A stretch of DNA of 64,000 nucleotides from Marisediminitalea oceani (GTDB lineage: Bacteria > Pseudomonadota > Gammaproteobacteria > Enterobacterales > Alteromonadaceae). The stretch covers positions 161,988 through 225,987 of the forward strand of contig NZ_RCUA01000020.1 in the NCBI RefSeq assembly GCF_003731635.1, in the 5' to 3' direction. The first letter of the stretch is position 1; each line of letters opens with the position of its first letter. The notes beneath the pieces are model-generated. The model saw only the letters and a program-made list of their open reading frames with translations, did no database searches and was not told where the DNA came from. The position numbers and the translations under genes were made by a program. This document shows, one piece after another, positions 27,731 to 37,521 of the stretch.

Positions 27731-28309
27731 CTAATTAAAGTTATAGCGCACACCCAATGATACAAAACTGGCATCGAATCCATCTTTACCGCGTAAATAT
27801 TCGGCTTCCAGGCGGATAAACGTTTTGGTGGCCACATAGTAATCAAAGCCTAAACCAATGATTCCTGCAGCAACGCTTTCATCATAAGCACAAATGGTTT
27901 GCGAGCCGGCAGCAGCCACTGCGGCGCCCACCTCACAATTACCACTGCCACTGAGTTCTGCGCTTTGCACGCTAACATTGGCAACGCCCAACCGATAAAA
28001 CAACTCACCAACCGGATGGGATGCTTTTCCTAACACGCCAAGATAAAGAGCGTCAGACTGCAAGCCGAAATCAGAACCATCGGTTTGGGCATCCACATCG
28101 GCCAGTTGATAATAGCCGCCCTCTACATACCACTGCCGGTGGAACTGATGACCTAACACAAGCTTGTAGCTGAAAGCTTCATCCTGAGCTTGTCGGTATT
28201 CCAGATCAGAGTATCCGGCTCCAATGACCCCATACATTCGTTCGATAGCGTGGGCCGACTGTGCACTAACCAGTGCCAGCAATCCCCCTAACAGCGATTT
28301 CAACTTCAT
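27731..28309 (-). CDS. small outer-membrane beta-barrel protein
   Basis: A 192-residue porin-like protein. The signal peptide MKLKSLLGGLLALVSAQSAHA is followed by alternating strands (YGVIGAGYSDLEYRQAQDEA; YKLVLGHQFHRQWYVEGGYY) and the aromatic-ended VSLGVRYNFN, typical of eight-stranded OmpA/OmpW-like barrels. The start at 28309 is preferred over an in-frame ATG at 28330, because GGGAG lies seven bases before it and the signal peptide begins there. Two Cys (NCEVG, TICAYDE) may form an external-loop disulphide. It is the third gene of a minus-strand envelope operon. Confidence 0.75.
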   Translation of the reverse strand: MKLKSLLGGLLALVSAQSAHAIERMYGVIGAGYSDLEYRQAQDEAFSYKLVLGHQFHRQWYVEGGYYQLADVDAQTDGSDFGLQSDALYLGVLGKASHPVGELFYRLGVANVSVQSAELSGSGNCEVGAAVAAAGSQTICAYDESVAAGIIGLGFDYYVATKTFIRLEAEYLRGKDGFDASFVSLGVRYNFN

Positions 28310-28330
28310 AAACCTTCTCCCGGCTATCAT

Positions 28331-29539
28331 TTAAAAGAAAAACTCAACGTTAATTTCCAGGTGATCGTCGCGGCGTACGACATAGTACGGGTCGGTTGGC
28401 GAATCAGCAGAGAAAAAATAGCCATTGATAGTAAATTTCCAGTTATCCGTCATACGGCTGGATGCTTCAACGAAACCGCTGTAGGTGTTGGTATCATCAA
28501 GATCCTGAACATAACCGAACAGAACCTGGGTACCGTCCGGATCATTCCACACCCAGCGCAAGCCCACCATTAAATCGTTTTGGGCCGGTGCAAAAAAGCT
28601 GTTATCGCGTTCATCGTACTGGTACTCCATTAACCAGCCAATGTCGTACACTGAATCGAAAACTCCCACTGTGGTGTATTCAAAGCCGCCCACTGCAGCA
28701 TAAAAGGACTGCAGGTCAGTTTTCCGGTGAATGGCTTCAAGCTTGTACAACATAGCACCGTTGACCCACAGTAAATCTGCACCCACCTGCTGCATCTGCT
28801 GATAATAAGGTCGTAACAATAAATCGTTAGTTTCGATGGCGCCATCAACCAGTAACAGCGGTTCGCGGTTGGTACCGTCAAAGTAAGAAAGACCTACTTC
28901 CCAGTCACCCAGGGTTTGCTGCCAGCGAATGGCGAAATCAATATTTTGCTGCTCGTCTTCCGACTCATAAACAGCATTGTCATTGTTGATTGGCACCAAC
29001 GGACGCAAACGCCCTTCTTCACCGGCAAAGGTACGCTCACGAAAATAAGGCATCACAAATACGCTAATCGCACCGCTTTCCATCAGATAGGAAGCGCTGA
29101 CCATGGGCTGGCCGAGTTTTTCTTCGCCATCCACCCGTTCAACAGCATCGGTTTGGTTAATTACGTCAACCAAATGCAGCGACTCGGTCTGGCCCCAGAA
29201 AACCTTGCCAATACCAGCTTTAAATTCGTAGGAATCAGCCGCGTGCAGCCACATTAGTTCGCGGATGTCGGCATGAGTTCGTTCATCGTCGTACTGATCA
29301 ACCCGCATAAAAGGCTTGAAGGTTATCCTGTCATAACCATCATTCCAGTCGTAAAACACCTCTGGTGTCACAGTTAATGAGGTTTGTGCCCGGGCTTGTT
29401 CAGGAAAAGCAGCGTCCTGCAGAAAAAAGCGCTGTTCAACGGTGAACACCCCGGAATATTCTACTTCAGCGTTTACAGGATAGCTCTGCGACAGGAGTCC
29501 GGTGGCCAGCAGCAGACCCGCAACATTGGTTAGTTTCAT
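28331..29539 (-). CDS. outer-membrane beta-barrel protein (DUF1302-like)
   Basis: A 402-residue protein with signal peptide (NVAGLLLATGLLSQSYPVNA) and a full barrel-like pattern: YSGVFTVEQRFFLQ, ITFKPFMRVDQYDDERTHAD, WEVGLSYFDGTNREPL, and a C-terminal LEINVEFFF ending in Phe. VFWGQTESLHLVDVINQTD resembles the conserved 'WG..D..N..D' region of DUF1302/alginate-porin-like proteins that accompany LolA-like proteins. It starts 1 base after the stop of the LolA-like gene, so the two are co-transcribed. Likely a channel for a hydrophobic or unusual substrate; the exact family is uncertain. Confidence 0.65.
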   Translation of the reverse strand: MKLTNVAGLLLATGLLSQSYPVNAEVEYSGVFTVEQRFFLQDAAFPEQARAQTSLTVTPEVFYDWNDGYDRITFKPFMRVDQYDDERTHADIRELMWLHAADSYEFKAGIGKVFWGQTESLHLVDVINQTDAVERVDGEEKLGQPMVSASYLMESGAISVFVMPYFRERTFAGEEGRLRPLVPINNDNAVYESEDEQQNIDFAIRWQQTLGDWEVGLSYFDGTNREPLLLVDGAIETNDLLLRPYYQQMQQVGADLLWVNGAMLYKLEAIHRKTDLQSFYAAVGGFEYTTVGVFDSVYDIGWLMEYQYDERDNSFFAPAQNDLMVGLRWVWNDPDGTQVLFGYVQDLDDTNTYSGFVEASSRMTDNWKFTINGYFFSADSPTDPYYVVRRDDHLEINVEFFF

Positions 29540-29540
29540 A

Positions 29541-30338
29541 TTATCTGGCTCGTTTCAGGCTGTCTTTGTCGAGATCGCTGTCTTTCAGACCGGTTTTAAA
29601 TTCAATATCGTTAATGTACATGGCGGTACTTTTGCCGGTTTGTTCATTAAACATCTCAGACGTATGCGGACGCCAGTAAGCATCGAGATACAATTCGTAA
29701 TCGTCCAGGATCAGAGTTTTGAGCAAGTCGCCTTTTTTATCAAAGAAATCCATCTTCAATAAGCGGTAATGCTCTTGATCAATATAGGCAATTTGTTTTG
29801 AATAACCGGAATATTTATCCACCGGCGTTTGTTCCACTACAAATACTTCCTGATCGTCAAATTCATCATCGCCGGTGTAGTCGAATTTAAACTTCTCCAG
29901 TTCAAAAGACGTCATGTCTTCGTAAGCAAATTCACTGCTCATAAACGGACCGGACTTATTCTGGGTGGCAATTCGCTTGACCCGCTTAACCTTGGGTAAA
30001 TACATCCACTGATCATCCGGCGTCAGAGTATTCGAAAAACTCAAAAACGCGGCCCCTTTTACATCGGCTGGCGATTCAAACACGGTCAGTGACTTATCGC
30101 CCTCATCAGCTCTTTCGAGGGTGTAAACCCGTAATTCACGCTCACTTTCTTTACCCCGGGCATCACGCAATACCATAGTTGTTGATGCCACGGTGTCTTC
30201 CCACCCTGAATTACGCGACTTTCTCTCAGTTGCAATGCGCAATCCCTCTGCTTCATCGGCATTTACCGCCGCAGGCCACAGTAGTGACACAGATAACCCG
30301 ACAAGTAATGAACCAAATACAAGCTTACGTTCCAACAT
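29541..30338 (-). CDS. LolA-like outer membrane lipoprotein-sorting family protein
   Basis: A 265-residue periplasmic protein with signal peptide (LVFGSLLVGLSVSLLWPAAVNA). The mature part has MVLRDARGKESERELRVYTL, KGAAFLSFSNTLTPDDQWMYLPKVKRVKRIA and a C-terminal antiparallel sheet, the pattern of the LolA-like family (pfam17131) usually encoded beside an RND/MMPL transporter and a DUF1302 porin. Here the porin-like gene is present but no transporter is found next to it. It is the first gene of a three-gene envelope operon and may carry lipid or a hydrophobic ligand across the periplasm. Confidence 0.85.
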   Translation of the reverse strand: MLERKLVFGSLLVGLSVSLLWPAAVNADEAEGLRIATERKSRNSGWEDTVASTTMVLRDARGKESERELRVYTLERADEGDKSLTVFESPADVKGAAFLSFSNTLTPDDQWMYLPKVKRVKRIATQNKSGPFMSSEFAYEDMTSFELEKFKFDYTGDDEFDDQEVFVVEQTPVDKYSGYSKQIAYIDQEHYRLLKMDFFDKKGDLLKTLILDDYELYLDAYWRPHTSEMFNEQTGKSTAMYINDIEFKTGLKDSDLDKDSLKRAR

Positions 30339-30700
30339 ATTGAAATCCTTTATGCTTCTAAAGAGTTATTGGCAGATACTATACTGGTATCGAAAACAAA
30401 TTACAGTAAGCCTGCACGTTTAAAGCGTTGGCAACCCACTACTCCCCGCGCTACACAGCATGATTACAGGTTTTGTTACCTAACTATAGCCGCCTTAACG
30501 GTAAGAACCAGCCCCTAAATTGAACATAAAACCATCAATAGTAACTCCCACCAAGACACCTTTTTATCACCATATTTTTTCACCACACATCAGAAATACA
30601 AAAATAAACCATAAAATACATGAGGTTAACAATATATTTGCAATTGAATTTTTTTTCTGTATCATTTGCAAAACCAACTGGTCAGATGAGCGGATGAGTT
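30339..30700. other. AT-rich divergent intergenic region
   Basis: This 362-bp non-coding region lies between the start of the envelope operon (minus) and the acyl-CoA dehydrogenase (plus). Apart from the FadR-like sequence at 30676-30692 I see no gene or structured element. An open frame from 30520 runs into the dehydrogenase out of frame and has no coding character. Confidence 0.6.
30676..30692. promoter_or_regulatory. possible FadR-type operator
   Basis: AACTGGTCAGATGAGCG resembles the gammaproteobacterial FadR site, whose core is TGGTCNGACC. The left half (AACTGGTCNGA) matches well and the right half is degenerate. It ends 8 bp before the start of a fatty-acid beta-oxidation gene, which is a plausible place for repression. 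Alteromonadales often use PsrA instead; I saw no PsrA-like palindrome. Confidence 0.4.
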
Positions 30701-32941
30701 ATGAGTATCAGAACAAGTTTGAAGAAAGTTTTACCTCCAATTTCAATTACAGAACAAGAAGCCCTGGATGCGGGTGATATTTGGTTAGAGTCTTCCATTT
30801 ACCGTGGAGCCCCTGACATGGAGGCATTGCGAGCAGTTCCTCAAGCCAAGCTGAGTGCCGATGAGCAAGCGTTCATGGACGGACCAGTGAAAGAACTGTT
30901 AGGCATGGTGGATGATTTTGAATTAGGTAATTCAAAACATATCCCACAACATATTCTTGATTTTTTGGGTGAGAATCGTTTTTTCTCGATGATCATTCCC
31001 AAAAAATTTGGTGGTCTGGAGTTTAGCCCTTATGCCAACTCGACCATCGTATCAACCATTGCAGCCAAAAGTGGCGCACTGGCAGTAACCGTAATGGTGC
31101 CTAATTCATTAGGCCCGGGCGAGTTGCTGATGCACTACGGTACTAAAGAGCAGCAGGATTACTGGCTGCCACGCCTGGCCGTAGGTAAAGACATTCCGTG
31201 CTTTGCCCTAACCAGCCCTGAAGCAGGTTCAGATGCCGGCGGCATCCCCGATGCAGCAATTGTTACCAAAGGCCAGTTTAACGGCGAAGAAGTGATTGGT
31301 CTGCGCGTAAGCTGGGATAAGCGTTATATCACGCTGGCACCTATTGCCACGGTATTGGGTCTGGCCTTTAAAGTATTCGATCCGGATCAGTTACTGGGCG
31401 ACAAACTGGAACTGGGTATTACCTGTGCGCTACTACCTAAGTCACACCCAGGCGTTGAGTTAGGCAATCGTCACGACCCAATGGGCGTCAGATTCTATAA
31501 CGGTACTACCCGTGGTCAGGATGTATTCATTCCAATGGACTTTATCATTGGTGGTCAGAAAAACATCGGCCGTGGCTGGCAAATGCTGGTGAGCTGCTTA
31601 GGTGCGGGTCGTGGTATTTCACTGCCGGCAATGGGCACCGCTACAGCACAGAGCGCGTTAAAGTCTACTGCCGAGTATGCGTTTGTTCGTGAACAATTCG
31701 GCCTGCCTATCGGCCGTTTTGAAGGTATTCAGGAAAAGCTGGCAGAAATCGCCGGTAAAACCTTCCTGTGTGAGTCAATGCGTGTGCTGACTACTGAAGG
31801 TCTCGGCGAAGGTCTTAAGCCATCAGTGGTAACCGCTATCGCCAAATATCACATGACCGAAATTGGTCGTCAGGTGATGAACGCAGCGATGGATGTTCAG
31901 GCAGGTAAAGCAATCCAGCGCGGCCCGCAAAACACGCTGGCAGCCGGATACTCTGCATTACCTATCGCCATTACGGTGGAAGGCGCGAATATCCTGACCC
32001 GTAACCTGATGATCTTTGGTCAGGGGGCAATGCGTTGTCACCCGCACTTAAAAGAGATGGTTGACCTGATCTACAGCGAAGAAAAGTCGGCTGACGCACA
32101 GTTTAATAAAGTGCTGCGTAAAACCGTTGGCTTTAGCGTGAAAAATGCTTTCCGCAGTCTGTTCAGCAGCTACCTGCCATTTGTACGTGGCGCGCAGTCA
32201 AGTCTGCCGGAAGTGCGCGGTTACGAAAAACGCCTGAATGCGTTATCTGCCAAACTGGCACCTATGGCTGATTTGTCGCTGGCAGTATTGGGCGGCGATC
32301 TGAAGAAAGCCGAGTTACTGTCTGCCCGCTTAGGTGACATCATGAGCTACCTGTATGGTGCCATGGCAGCCATTCGTTTTTACGAGCAGCGCATTGAAGA
32401 TCGTCAGCAGGCTAAGCCTTATTTCGATTATGCAATGCAATGGTCGCTACAGCAGGCCGAACAGGCCCTGGTGAACTTTGTTCGTAACTTCCCGAACACA
32501 CCAACCCGCGGTCTTATGCGCTTGCTTACCGCAACTTACAGCGGCAGTGTTAGCACCATCAGCGATGATCTGATCCGTGAGCTGTCTATGGCAGCCCTGC
32601 AGGACAACAGCGTGAAAGCGCAGTTAACCCACCTGGTGCAGCCAGTTGCAGGCGACGGTAACGACATCAATGAGCAAGCCTTTAAAGCTAAGCACAAAGT
32701 GCTGCCGTTACTGGGCAAAGTGCAAAAAGCGCTGCGCAAAGAGCCTGTGGTACCATTCCTGTCGTTTGAGAATGCGCTTAATAAACTACAGGAACGTGGC
32801 GTGGTCACAGCTGAAGAAGCCCGCGACCTGCACGACTACAACGAGAAACGTAAACTGGCAGTGCGTGTTGATGAGTTTACCTTTGACCTGGAGCTGATTT
32901 CAGCCGAAGCGCCCAGTCAGGAAACCAAAGACGCTGCCTGA
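30701..32941 (+). CDS. fadE: long-chain acyl-CoA dehydrogenase, FadE type
   Basis: A 746-residue flavoprotein that would catalyse the first oxidation of fatty acyl-CoA in beta-oxidation. The acyl-CoA dehydrogenase core covers about residues 80-480 (PKKFGGLEFSPYANS; CFALTSPEAGSDAGGIPD; EYAFVREQFGLPIGRFEGIQ; TVEGANILTRNLMIFGQGAM), and the C-terminal DUF1974 region found in FadE follows. It lacks the N-terminal membrane segments of the 814-residue E. coli protein, as in many marine homologues. ATG at 30701 follows an AT-rich leader with a possible FadR site. The gene ends with its own terminator. Confidence 0.92.
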   Translation: MSIRTSLKKVLPPISITEQEALDAGDIWLESSIYRGAPDMEALRAVPQAKLSADEQAFMDGPVKELLGMVDDFELGNSKHIPQHILDFLGENRFFSMIIPKKFGGLEFSPYANSTIVSTIAAKSGALAVTVMVPNSLGPGELLMHYGTKEQQDYWLPRLAVGKDIPCFALTSPEAGSDAGGIPDAAIVTKGQFNGEEVIGLRVSWDKRYITLAPIATVLGLAFKVFDPDQLLGDKLELGITCALLPKSHPGVELGNRHDPMGVRFYNGTTRGQDVFIPMDFIIGGQKNIGRGWQMLVSCLGAGRGISLPAMGTATAQSALKSTAEYAFVREQFGLPIGRFEGIQEKLAEIAGKTFLCESMRVLTTEGLGEGLKPSVVTAIAKYHMTEIGRQVMNAAMDVQAGKAIQRGPQNTLAAGYSALPIAITVEGANILTRNLMIFGQGAMRCHPHLKEMVDLIYSEEKSADAQFNKVLRKTVGFSVKNAFRSLFSSYLPFVRGAQSSLPEVRGYEKRLNALSAKLAPMADLSLAVLGGDLKKAELLSARLGDIMSYLYGAMAAIRFYEQRIEDRQQAKPYFDYAMQWSLQQAEQALVNFVRNFPNTPTRGLMRLLTATYSGSVSTISDDLIRELSMAALQDNSVKAQLTHLVQPVAGDGNDINEQAFKAKHKVLPLLGKVQKALRKEPVVPFLSFENALNKLQERGVVTAEEARDLHDYNEKRKLAVRVDEFTFDLELISAEAPSQETKDAA

Positions 32942-32961
32942 GTAACGTCGATCAGCTAATT

Positions 32962-32997
32962 CAAAGCCGGGCCCTGTGCCCGGCTTTGTTGTTTTTA
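32962..32997 (+). terminator. intrinsic terminator after fadE
   Basis: CAAAGCCGGGC and GCCCGGCTTTG form an 11-bp GC-rich stem with a short CTGT loop, followed by TTGTTTTT. It lies 20 bp after the fadE stop. Confidence 0.9.
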
Positions 32998-33154
32998 TCA
33001 ACACAATTTGCCGTATATCTGTCAAATAAGCTTGCATTACTTTTGCTTAAACTCAACACTATAAAACAAACAGCATTTGTAATTTGCGCGGGGAGCGTCT
33101 GAATATTTCGGGAAACGGCCCGGAGTAGCCCGCACACTGAGTATTAAACGCAGC

Positions 33155-35173
33155 ATGATCAAGTCACCGCCTTCATCAGCGAGTATCACGACTACCAGAG
33201 AAGTTGTCGAATTATTGTACGCCAACCTTTTTACCGGGCTGGTGATGACTATCCTGAGTATCAGCGCCATTACTTTTGGTTTTACCAACCCCGAAATAGC
33301 CTCATACAAGTTTTCCCTATGGGCAGGCATGATGTTCCTGTCATTACTGCGCACCTTCGACGGGGCCTACTGGTACCTGCGCCTGCGCAACAGCAACTAC
33401 CCGCCGCACTGGCCATTGATGCGATTTGTACTGGGCTCTACTCTTTCCGGACTGGTATGGGCATTTTTCTGCGTCAGCCTGTACGAAAGTATGTCATTAA
33501 TTGAACTGTCTACCACAATGGTCATTGTTGCCGCCATGGCTGGCGGCGCAGCAACCACTCTGGCCTCTCATTTACCGCTGGTGTTGCTGTATACAACGTT
33601 ACTGCTACTGCCGTTATCGGTTCGCGCCCTGTTCGACAGTGACGAGCAATTTACCCTGCTTGGTGGTTTAGGCACTATGTTTTGGGTAGCCATGTGCAGT
33701 GCCGCAGTGAAAGCAAATGACTTCACTAAGCAGGCCATAGCCATCAAGCATGAAAACGAAGAGTTAGTTACCCTGATGCGTCAGGAGCGCAATGAGGTCA
33801 GGAGAGTCAACCAGGCACTCCTCGACTCCAACCAGAAACTCGACCATGCCAACAGCAACCTCGAATCTGAAGTGAGCCGTCGAACCAAAGAATTACAGGA
33901 CATATCCAATCGCGATCCGCTGACTAACTTAATGAACCGCATTGGTTTTATGCATAATTTCAACGCTATTCTGGAGCGCGCGACTCAGGGTAAGTCTTCC
34001 ATGGCCGTGTTATTCATCGATCTCGACGGCTTTAAACAAATCAACGATAGTCTGGGACACCAGGCCGGCGATGTAGTGTTATCCAAAGTCGCCGCCAAGC
34101 TGAGCGAATACTGTGAAGCCAACTGTATTGGCCGCTGGGGCGGCGATGAATTCATTATTATTTTGCCCCATGCCGATGGTGATACCGCCGTTGCCATAGC
34201 CCTGGCTATCAAAAGCAGTCTGACCACACTGAATCCTATTCCCAACAGTCCGTTGTCCCTCGACGCCACCATAGGCATTGCCCTGTACCCATTACATGCC
34301 GACTCGGCTTCGACTCTGGTGCAATTGGCTGACCTGACCATGTACCACTACAAGCGCACTTCGCCGGGCCTGGTAGGTATTTACACAGAAGCCCTGTACG
34401 ACAAAATGCACCACGAACAGCAACTTCGCGAGGGCTTGCGCCAGGCTATAGAGAAAAAACAACTGCAGGTGGTCTATCAACCTATTATCGACGCGTCATC
34501 AAATCGCTTATGGGCAATTGAGGCACTATTACGCTGGCAGTTTAATGACACCTGGATAAGCCCTGATGAATTCATCCCACTGGCAGAAAAAAGCGGCACC
34601 ATTCATGATATTGGCGCCTGGGTGTTACACCGGGCATGTATTGATGCCGCCCAATGGGACGATGAATCCTTTGGCGTCTCGGTCAACGTCTCTGTGTTGC
34701 AACTGGTCAGTGAAGATTTTGTCGCCTGTGTAGACCGGGCACTGGCCAGTTCAGGTCTTGCCCCGCAGCGTCTGCACCTGGAAGTCACCGAGTCAATTTT
34801 TGCCGATGATATGGCAGTACTCACCGCCAATATCAGTGCACTTAAAGCACGGCGGGTAAAGGTTGCTATCGATGATTTTGGTACCGGCTTTTCCTCGCTC
34901 AATTTACTCCAGTCACTCGACTTTGATTTGCTGAAAATAGACCGGGCCTTTGTGCAGCAGATGGCTATCAGCAGTGACGCCATCGTGAAAGCAACAGTAT
35001 TAATGGCCAAAGCGCTTGGCTGTAAAACCGTTGCTGAAGGCGTAGAAACAGAAGAACAGGCCAGCCTGCTCAGACTGCTGGGCGTCGACTGCCTGCAGGG
35101 TTATTTATTTGCCCGCCCACTAGAGAAAAAAGCCCTGCAGGAGTGGTACACTAGCTGGCAGGATAATAAGTAG
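33155..35173 (+). CDS. membrane-bound GGDEF-EAL protein
   Basis: A 672-residue cyclic-di-GMP enzyme. About five or six helices occupy residues 20-190, a coiled-coil linker follows (residues 200-250, [20 protein letters not shown]), then GGDEF with [13 protein letters not shown] and an intact [11 protein letters not shown] near residue 332, and EAL with AIEALLRW near residue 450, [23 protein letters not shown] and [12 protein letters not shown]. Both signatures look catalytically competent, so it may synthesise and degrade c-di-GMP. It probably influences matrix or motility. The sensor is an unrecognised membrane domain. tdk starts 8 bp after the stop, so the genes are likely co-transcribed. 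Confidence 0.92.
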   Translation: MIKSPPSSASITTTREVVELLYANLFTGLVMTILSISAITFGFTNPEIASYKFSLWAGMMFLSLLRTFDGAYWYLRLRNSNYPPHWPLMRFVLGSTLSGLVWAFFCVSLYESMSLIELSTTMVIVAAMAGGAATTLASHLPLVLLYTTLLLLPLSVRALFDSDEQFTLLGGLGTMFWVAMCSAAVKANDFTKQAIAIKHENEELVTLMRQERNEVRRVNQALLDSNQKLDHANSNLESEVSRRTKELQDISNRDPLTNLMNRIGFMHNFNAILERATQGKSSMAVLFIDLDGFKQINDSLGHQAGDVVLSKVAAKLSEYCEANCIGRWGGDEFIIILPHADGDTAVAIALAIKSSLTTLNPIPNSPLSLDATIGIALYPLHADSASTLVQLADLTMYHYKRTSPGLVGIYTEALYDKMHHEQQLREGLRQAIEKKQLQVVYQPIIDASSNRLWAIEALLRWQFNDTWISPDEFIPLAEKSGTIHDIGAWVLHRACIDAAQWDDESFGVSVNVSVLQLVSEDFVACVDRALASSGLAPQRLHLEVTESIFADDMAVLTANISALKARRVKVAIDDFGTGFSSLNLLQSLDFDLLKIDRAFVQQMAISSDAIVKATVLMAKALGCKTVAEGVETEEQASLLRLLGVDCLQGYLFARPLEKKALQEWYTSWQDNK

Positions 35174-35181
35174 AACAAATT

Positions 35182-35781
35182 ATGGCGCAACTATATTTTT
35201 ATTACTCGGCAATGAATGCCGGGAAATCAACTTCATTGCTGCAATCGGCATACAACTATCGCGAACGGGGCATGAACCCGCTTATTTTTACCTTTGCGCT
35301 GGATAATCGTTTCGGCAGCGGTAAAGTGGCTTCCCGCATTGGTCTGGAAGCCGACGCCAGGCTATACAGCGAAGACGATGATCTGCTCAGCATCATTGGT
35401 AAACTGCACAGCGAACATTACGTTGACTGTGTTTTTATTGATGAGGCTCAGTTCTTAACCAAAGCACAGGTATCGCAACTTATTGAGGTGGTGGATGAAC
35501 TGGATATTCCGGTTCTAGCCTATGGCCTGCGCACCGACTTTTTAGGTGAAACCTTCACCGGTAGTCACTATCTGCTGGCCTGGGCCGATAAGCTTTTTGA
35601 ACTCAAAACCGTGTGTCATTGTGGCCGCAAAGCCAACTTTGTGGTGCGTATCGACGAAAACGGTGTGGCAGTCACCAGTGGTGCACAGGTAGAAATCGGC
35701 GGCAATGACCGCTACGAATCCATGTGCCGTAAACATTTCAAAGCGCTTGTGTGGGACCCTGCCAAAAGCAGCGAAGGATAA
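35182..35781 (+). CDS. tdk: thymidine kinase
   Basis: A 199-residue type II thymidine kinase phosphorylating thymidine to dTMP in nucleoside salvage. The P-loop is [20 protein letters not shown] at residues 7-26, the Walker B/acidic motif is [15 protein letters not shown] near residue 85, and the zinc site is made of CHCGRK and the later CRKH near the C-terminus. Length fits the family (E. coli 205). It follows the GGDEF-EAL gene by 8 bp. A strong dyad lies 27 bp after its stop. Confidence 0.96.
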   Translation: MAQLYFYYSAMNAGKSTSLLQSAYNYRERGMNPLIFTFALDNRFGSGKVASRIGLEADARLYSEDDDLLSIIGKLHSEHYVDCVFIDEAQFLTKAQVSQLIEVVDELDIPVLAYGLRTDFLGETFTGSHYLLAWADKLFELKTVCHCGRKANFVVRIDENGVAVTSGAQVEIGGNDRYESMCRKHFKALVWDPAKSSEG

Positions 35782-35807
35782 GATAGCATTGACAATCGCC
35801 GCGCGAG

Positions 35808-35850
35808 CCTGCAAATTGAATAAATTATTCCAAATTATTCAATTTGCAGG
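35808..35850. promoter_or_regulatory. perfect 16-bp inverted repeat reaching the ribosome binding site
   Basis: CCTGCAAATTGAATAA (35808-35823) and TTATTCAATTTGCAGG (35835-35850) are exact reverse complements with an 11-base loop. No U-tract follows. The right arm ends in AGG of the AGGGA Shine-Dalgarno of the next gene (ATG 35859), so the folded RNA would hide the ribosome binding site. As DNA it could be an operator. Confidence 0.7.
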
Positions 35851-35858
35851 GAATCAAT

Positions 35859-37451
35859 ATGTCTGCCATTCGCGCTACCCAACTCCTCGCCGGCCTGGTG
35901 CTATTAACCACCACCGCCTGCTCTGCTACGCCTGACAAACCAACCGCCCCGCCTCAGAACACCACTGCGGTAATAGAACAGGCATTAACGGAGTTTTACA
36001 CCCCGGGTATGGGGGTTGGTATCATTCATCAGGGTGAAGCCATTTATCTTAACGGTGTAGGGCAGCGCAACCTGGCTAACAATTTACCGGTTACTGAAAG
36101 CACTTATTTCCGTTTAGCCTCAACGTCCAAAGCCTTTACGGCAGCAGCGCTGGCTATGGCAATCGATGAATTTTCCCTGAGCTGGCAAACCAAAGTCACC
36201 GACATCATGCCAGAGTTTCAAATGCAGGATCCCTGGGTAACCCGTGAGTTCACCTTACTGGACCTGTTAACCCACCGTTCCGGGCTCGCCAGCGGAGCAG
36301 GCGACAGCATGCTGTGGCCGGAGCCGAGCGGCTTCAGTCGTGAGGAGATTATTCATAACCTGCGCTACCTGACGCCGGTCAGCAGCTTTCGCAGCGAATA
36401 TGCTTACAGCAACCTGATGTTTATTACAGCCGGTGAAATTGTTGCGCAGCTTTATGGTAAACCCTACGCCTCGGTGATAGAGGAAAAAATCTTTGCACCG
36501 TTAGAAATGCAATGCTTCGCCGGCGATTTGAATGACGCAGCCCTGCAAAATGCCGCCATGAGTTACGGTCATAATGATGAGCGCGGTTTATACGCTATCC
36601 CTCGTAACGCTATTAACGGCACCGAGTTGGTTTCAGCCGCAGCAGGAGGCATTGTGTGTAACGCAGAGGAGATGCTCAAATGGGTAGCAATGTGGTTGAA
36701 TGATGGCCAGACAGCTGACGGCGAGACTCTGCTGACCTCTGAGCAGATTGCCTATATGCAAAAAGCCCATATGGTGCTACCGGTATCTACCACTGATGAA
36801 GAGTGGGACAACACCAGCCTCAAATCCTACGGACTTGGCTGGCGGTTATCCAATGTGTATGGCCATAAAGTGGTATCGCATACCGGTACTTTGTCAGGCT
36901 ATCAGGCCTATGTAGCTCTGGTACCCGACCTGGAACTGGGCGTTGTGCTGCTAAACAACGGTTCAAACTATGGTGCCCGCAGTGCCGTAATGCAGCATAT
37001 TCTTAAAGCTTACATTGCACCGCAGGAAAAAACCAACTGGGTTCAAACCTTAAAAGACTATCAGGCCGAGCGCGAAGCCATTTACCTGGCCAACCATTCT
37101 GTGCCTGAAGGAACAGGAGAAGTTATTCTGGATCCACTTGCCTATGCCGGGCAATTCTCGGATCAGTGGTTCGGGCAACTGACCATTGCCATGGTAAACG
37201 GCCAGTTGCGGATCCAGTCCGAAAAAATGACCACCTTAACCGGCAGCCTGGAAGCATTTGCTGATCACACGTTTGTGATCCGTTGGGATAACCAGAATGC
37301 CGCCAGCGATGCATTTATTCATTTCGATGTGAACACAAAAAGGGAAGTGACCGGTTTCAGCTTGTACCCCTTCACAGACAAGAAAAAGCAGTCTCACGAA
37401 TACACTGATATGTACTTCAACAAAAATGATTCAGAAAAACTATCAGATTAA
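35859..37451 (+). CDS. class C beta-lactamase-fold serine hydrolase, lipoprotein
   Basis: A 530-residue exported protein. The signal peptide ends in TTTACSATPD, a probable lipobox with Cys near residue 21. The hydrolase domain has the S-x-x-K motif in RLASTSKAFTAAALAM, Y-x-N in YAYSNLMFI, and HTGTLSGYQAYVAL as the third motif. A C-terminal domain after residue 420 (YAGQFSDQWFGQLTIAMVNG) resembles DUF3471. The start is ATG 35859 with AGGGA upstream, rather than a TTG at 35844. Such proteins are peptidases, esterases or D-aminoacyl hydrolases of the envelope; a role in beta-lactam resistance is not implied. The ribosome binding site can be masked by the hairpin at 35808-35850. Confidence 0.9.
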   Translation: MSAIRATQLLAGLVLLTTTACSATPDKPTAPPQNTTAVIEQALTEFYTPGMGVGIIHQGEAIYLNGVGQRNLANNLPVTESTYFRLASTSKAFTAAALAMAIDEFSLSWQTKVTDIMPEFQMQDPWVTREFTLLDLLTHRSGLASGAGDSMLWPEPSGFSREEIIHNLRYLTPVSSFRSEYAYSNLMFITAGEIVAQLYGKPYASVIEEKIFAPLEMQCFAGDLNDAALQNAAMSYGHNDERGLYAIPRNAINGTELVSAAAGGIVCNAEEMLKWVAMWLNDGQTADGETLLTSEQIAYMQKAHMVLPVSTTDEEWDNTSLKSYGLGWRLSNVYGHKVVSHTGTLSGYQAYVALVPDLELGVVLLNNGSNYGARSAVMQHILKAYIAPQEKTNWVQTLKDYQAEREAIYLANHSVPEGTGEVILDPLAYAGQFSDQWFGQLTIAMVNGQLRIQSEKMTTLTGSLEAFADHTFVIRWDNQNAASDAFIHFDVNTKREVTGFSLYPFTDKKKQSHEYTDMYFNKNDSEKLSD

Positions 37452-37521
37452 TCACTATTAATAGATATATTAGACTCAGTTTTACTCATATAGTGTCTGT
37501 AACCAATAAGGAGATAGACAC

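Noticed and set aside
30520..30777. 85-codon frame upstream of and overlapping fadE
   Set aside because: AT-driven composition, no ribosome binding site, and it runs into fadE in another frame.
35859..37451. Annotation as a beta-lactamase resistance gene
   Set aside because: The S-x-x-K and Y-x-N motifs are shared by many esterases and peptidases; lipoprotein form and DUF3471-like tail do not suggest AmpC.
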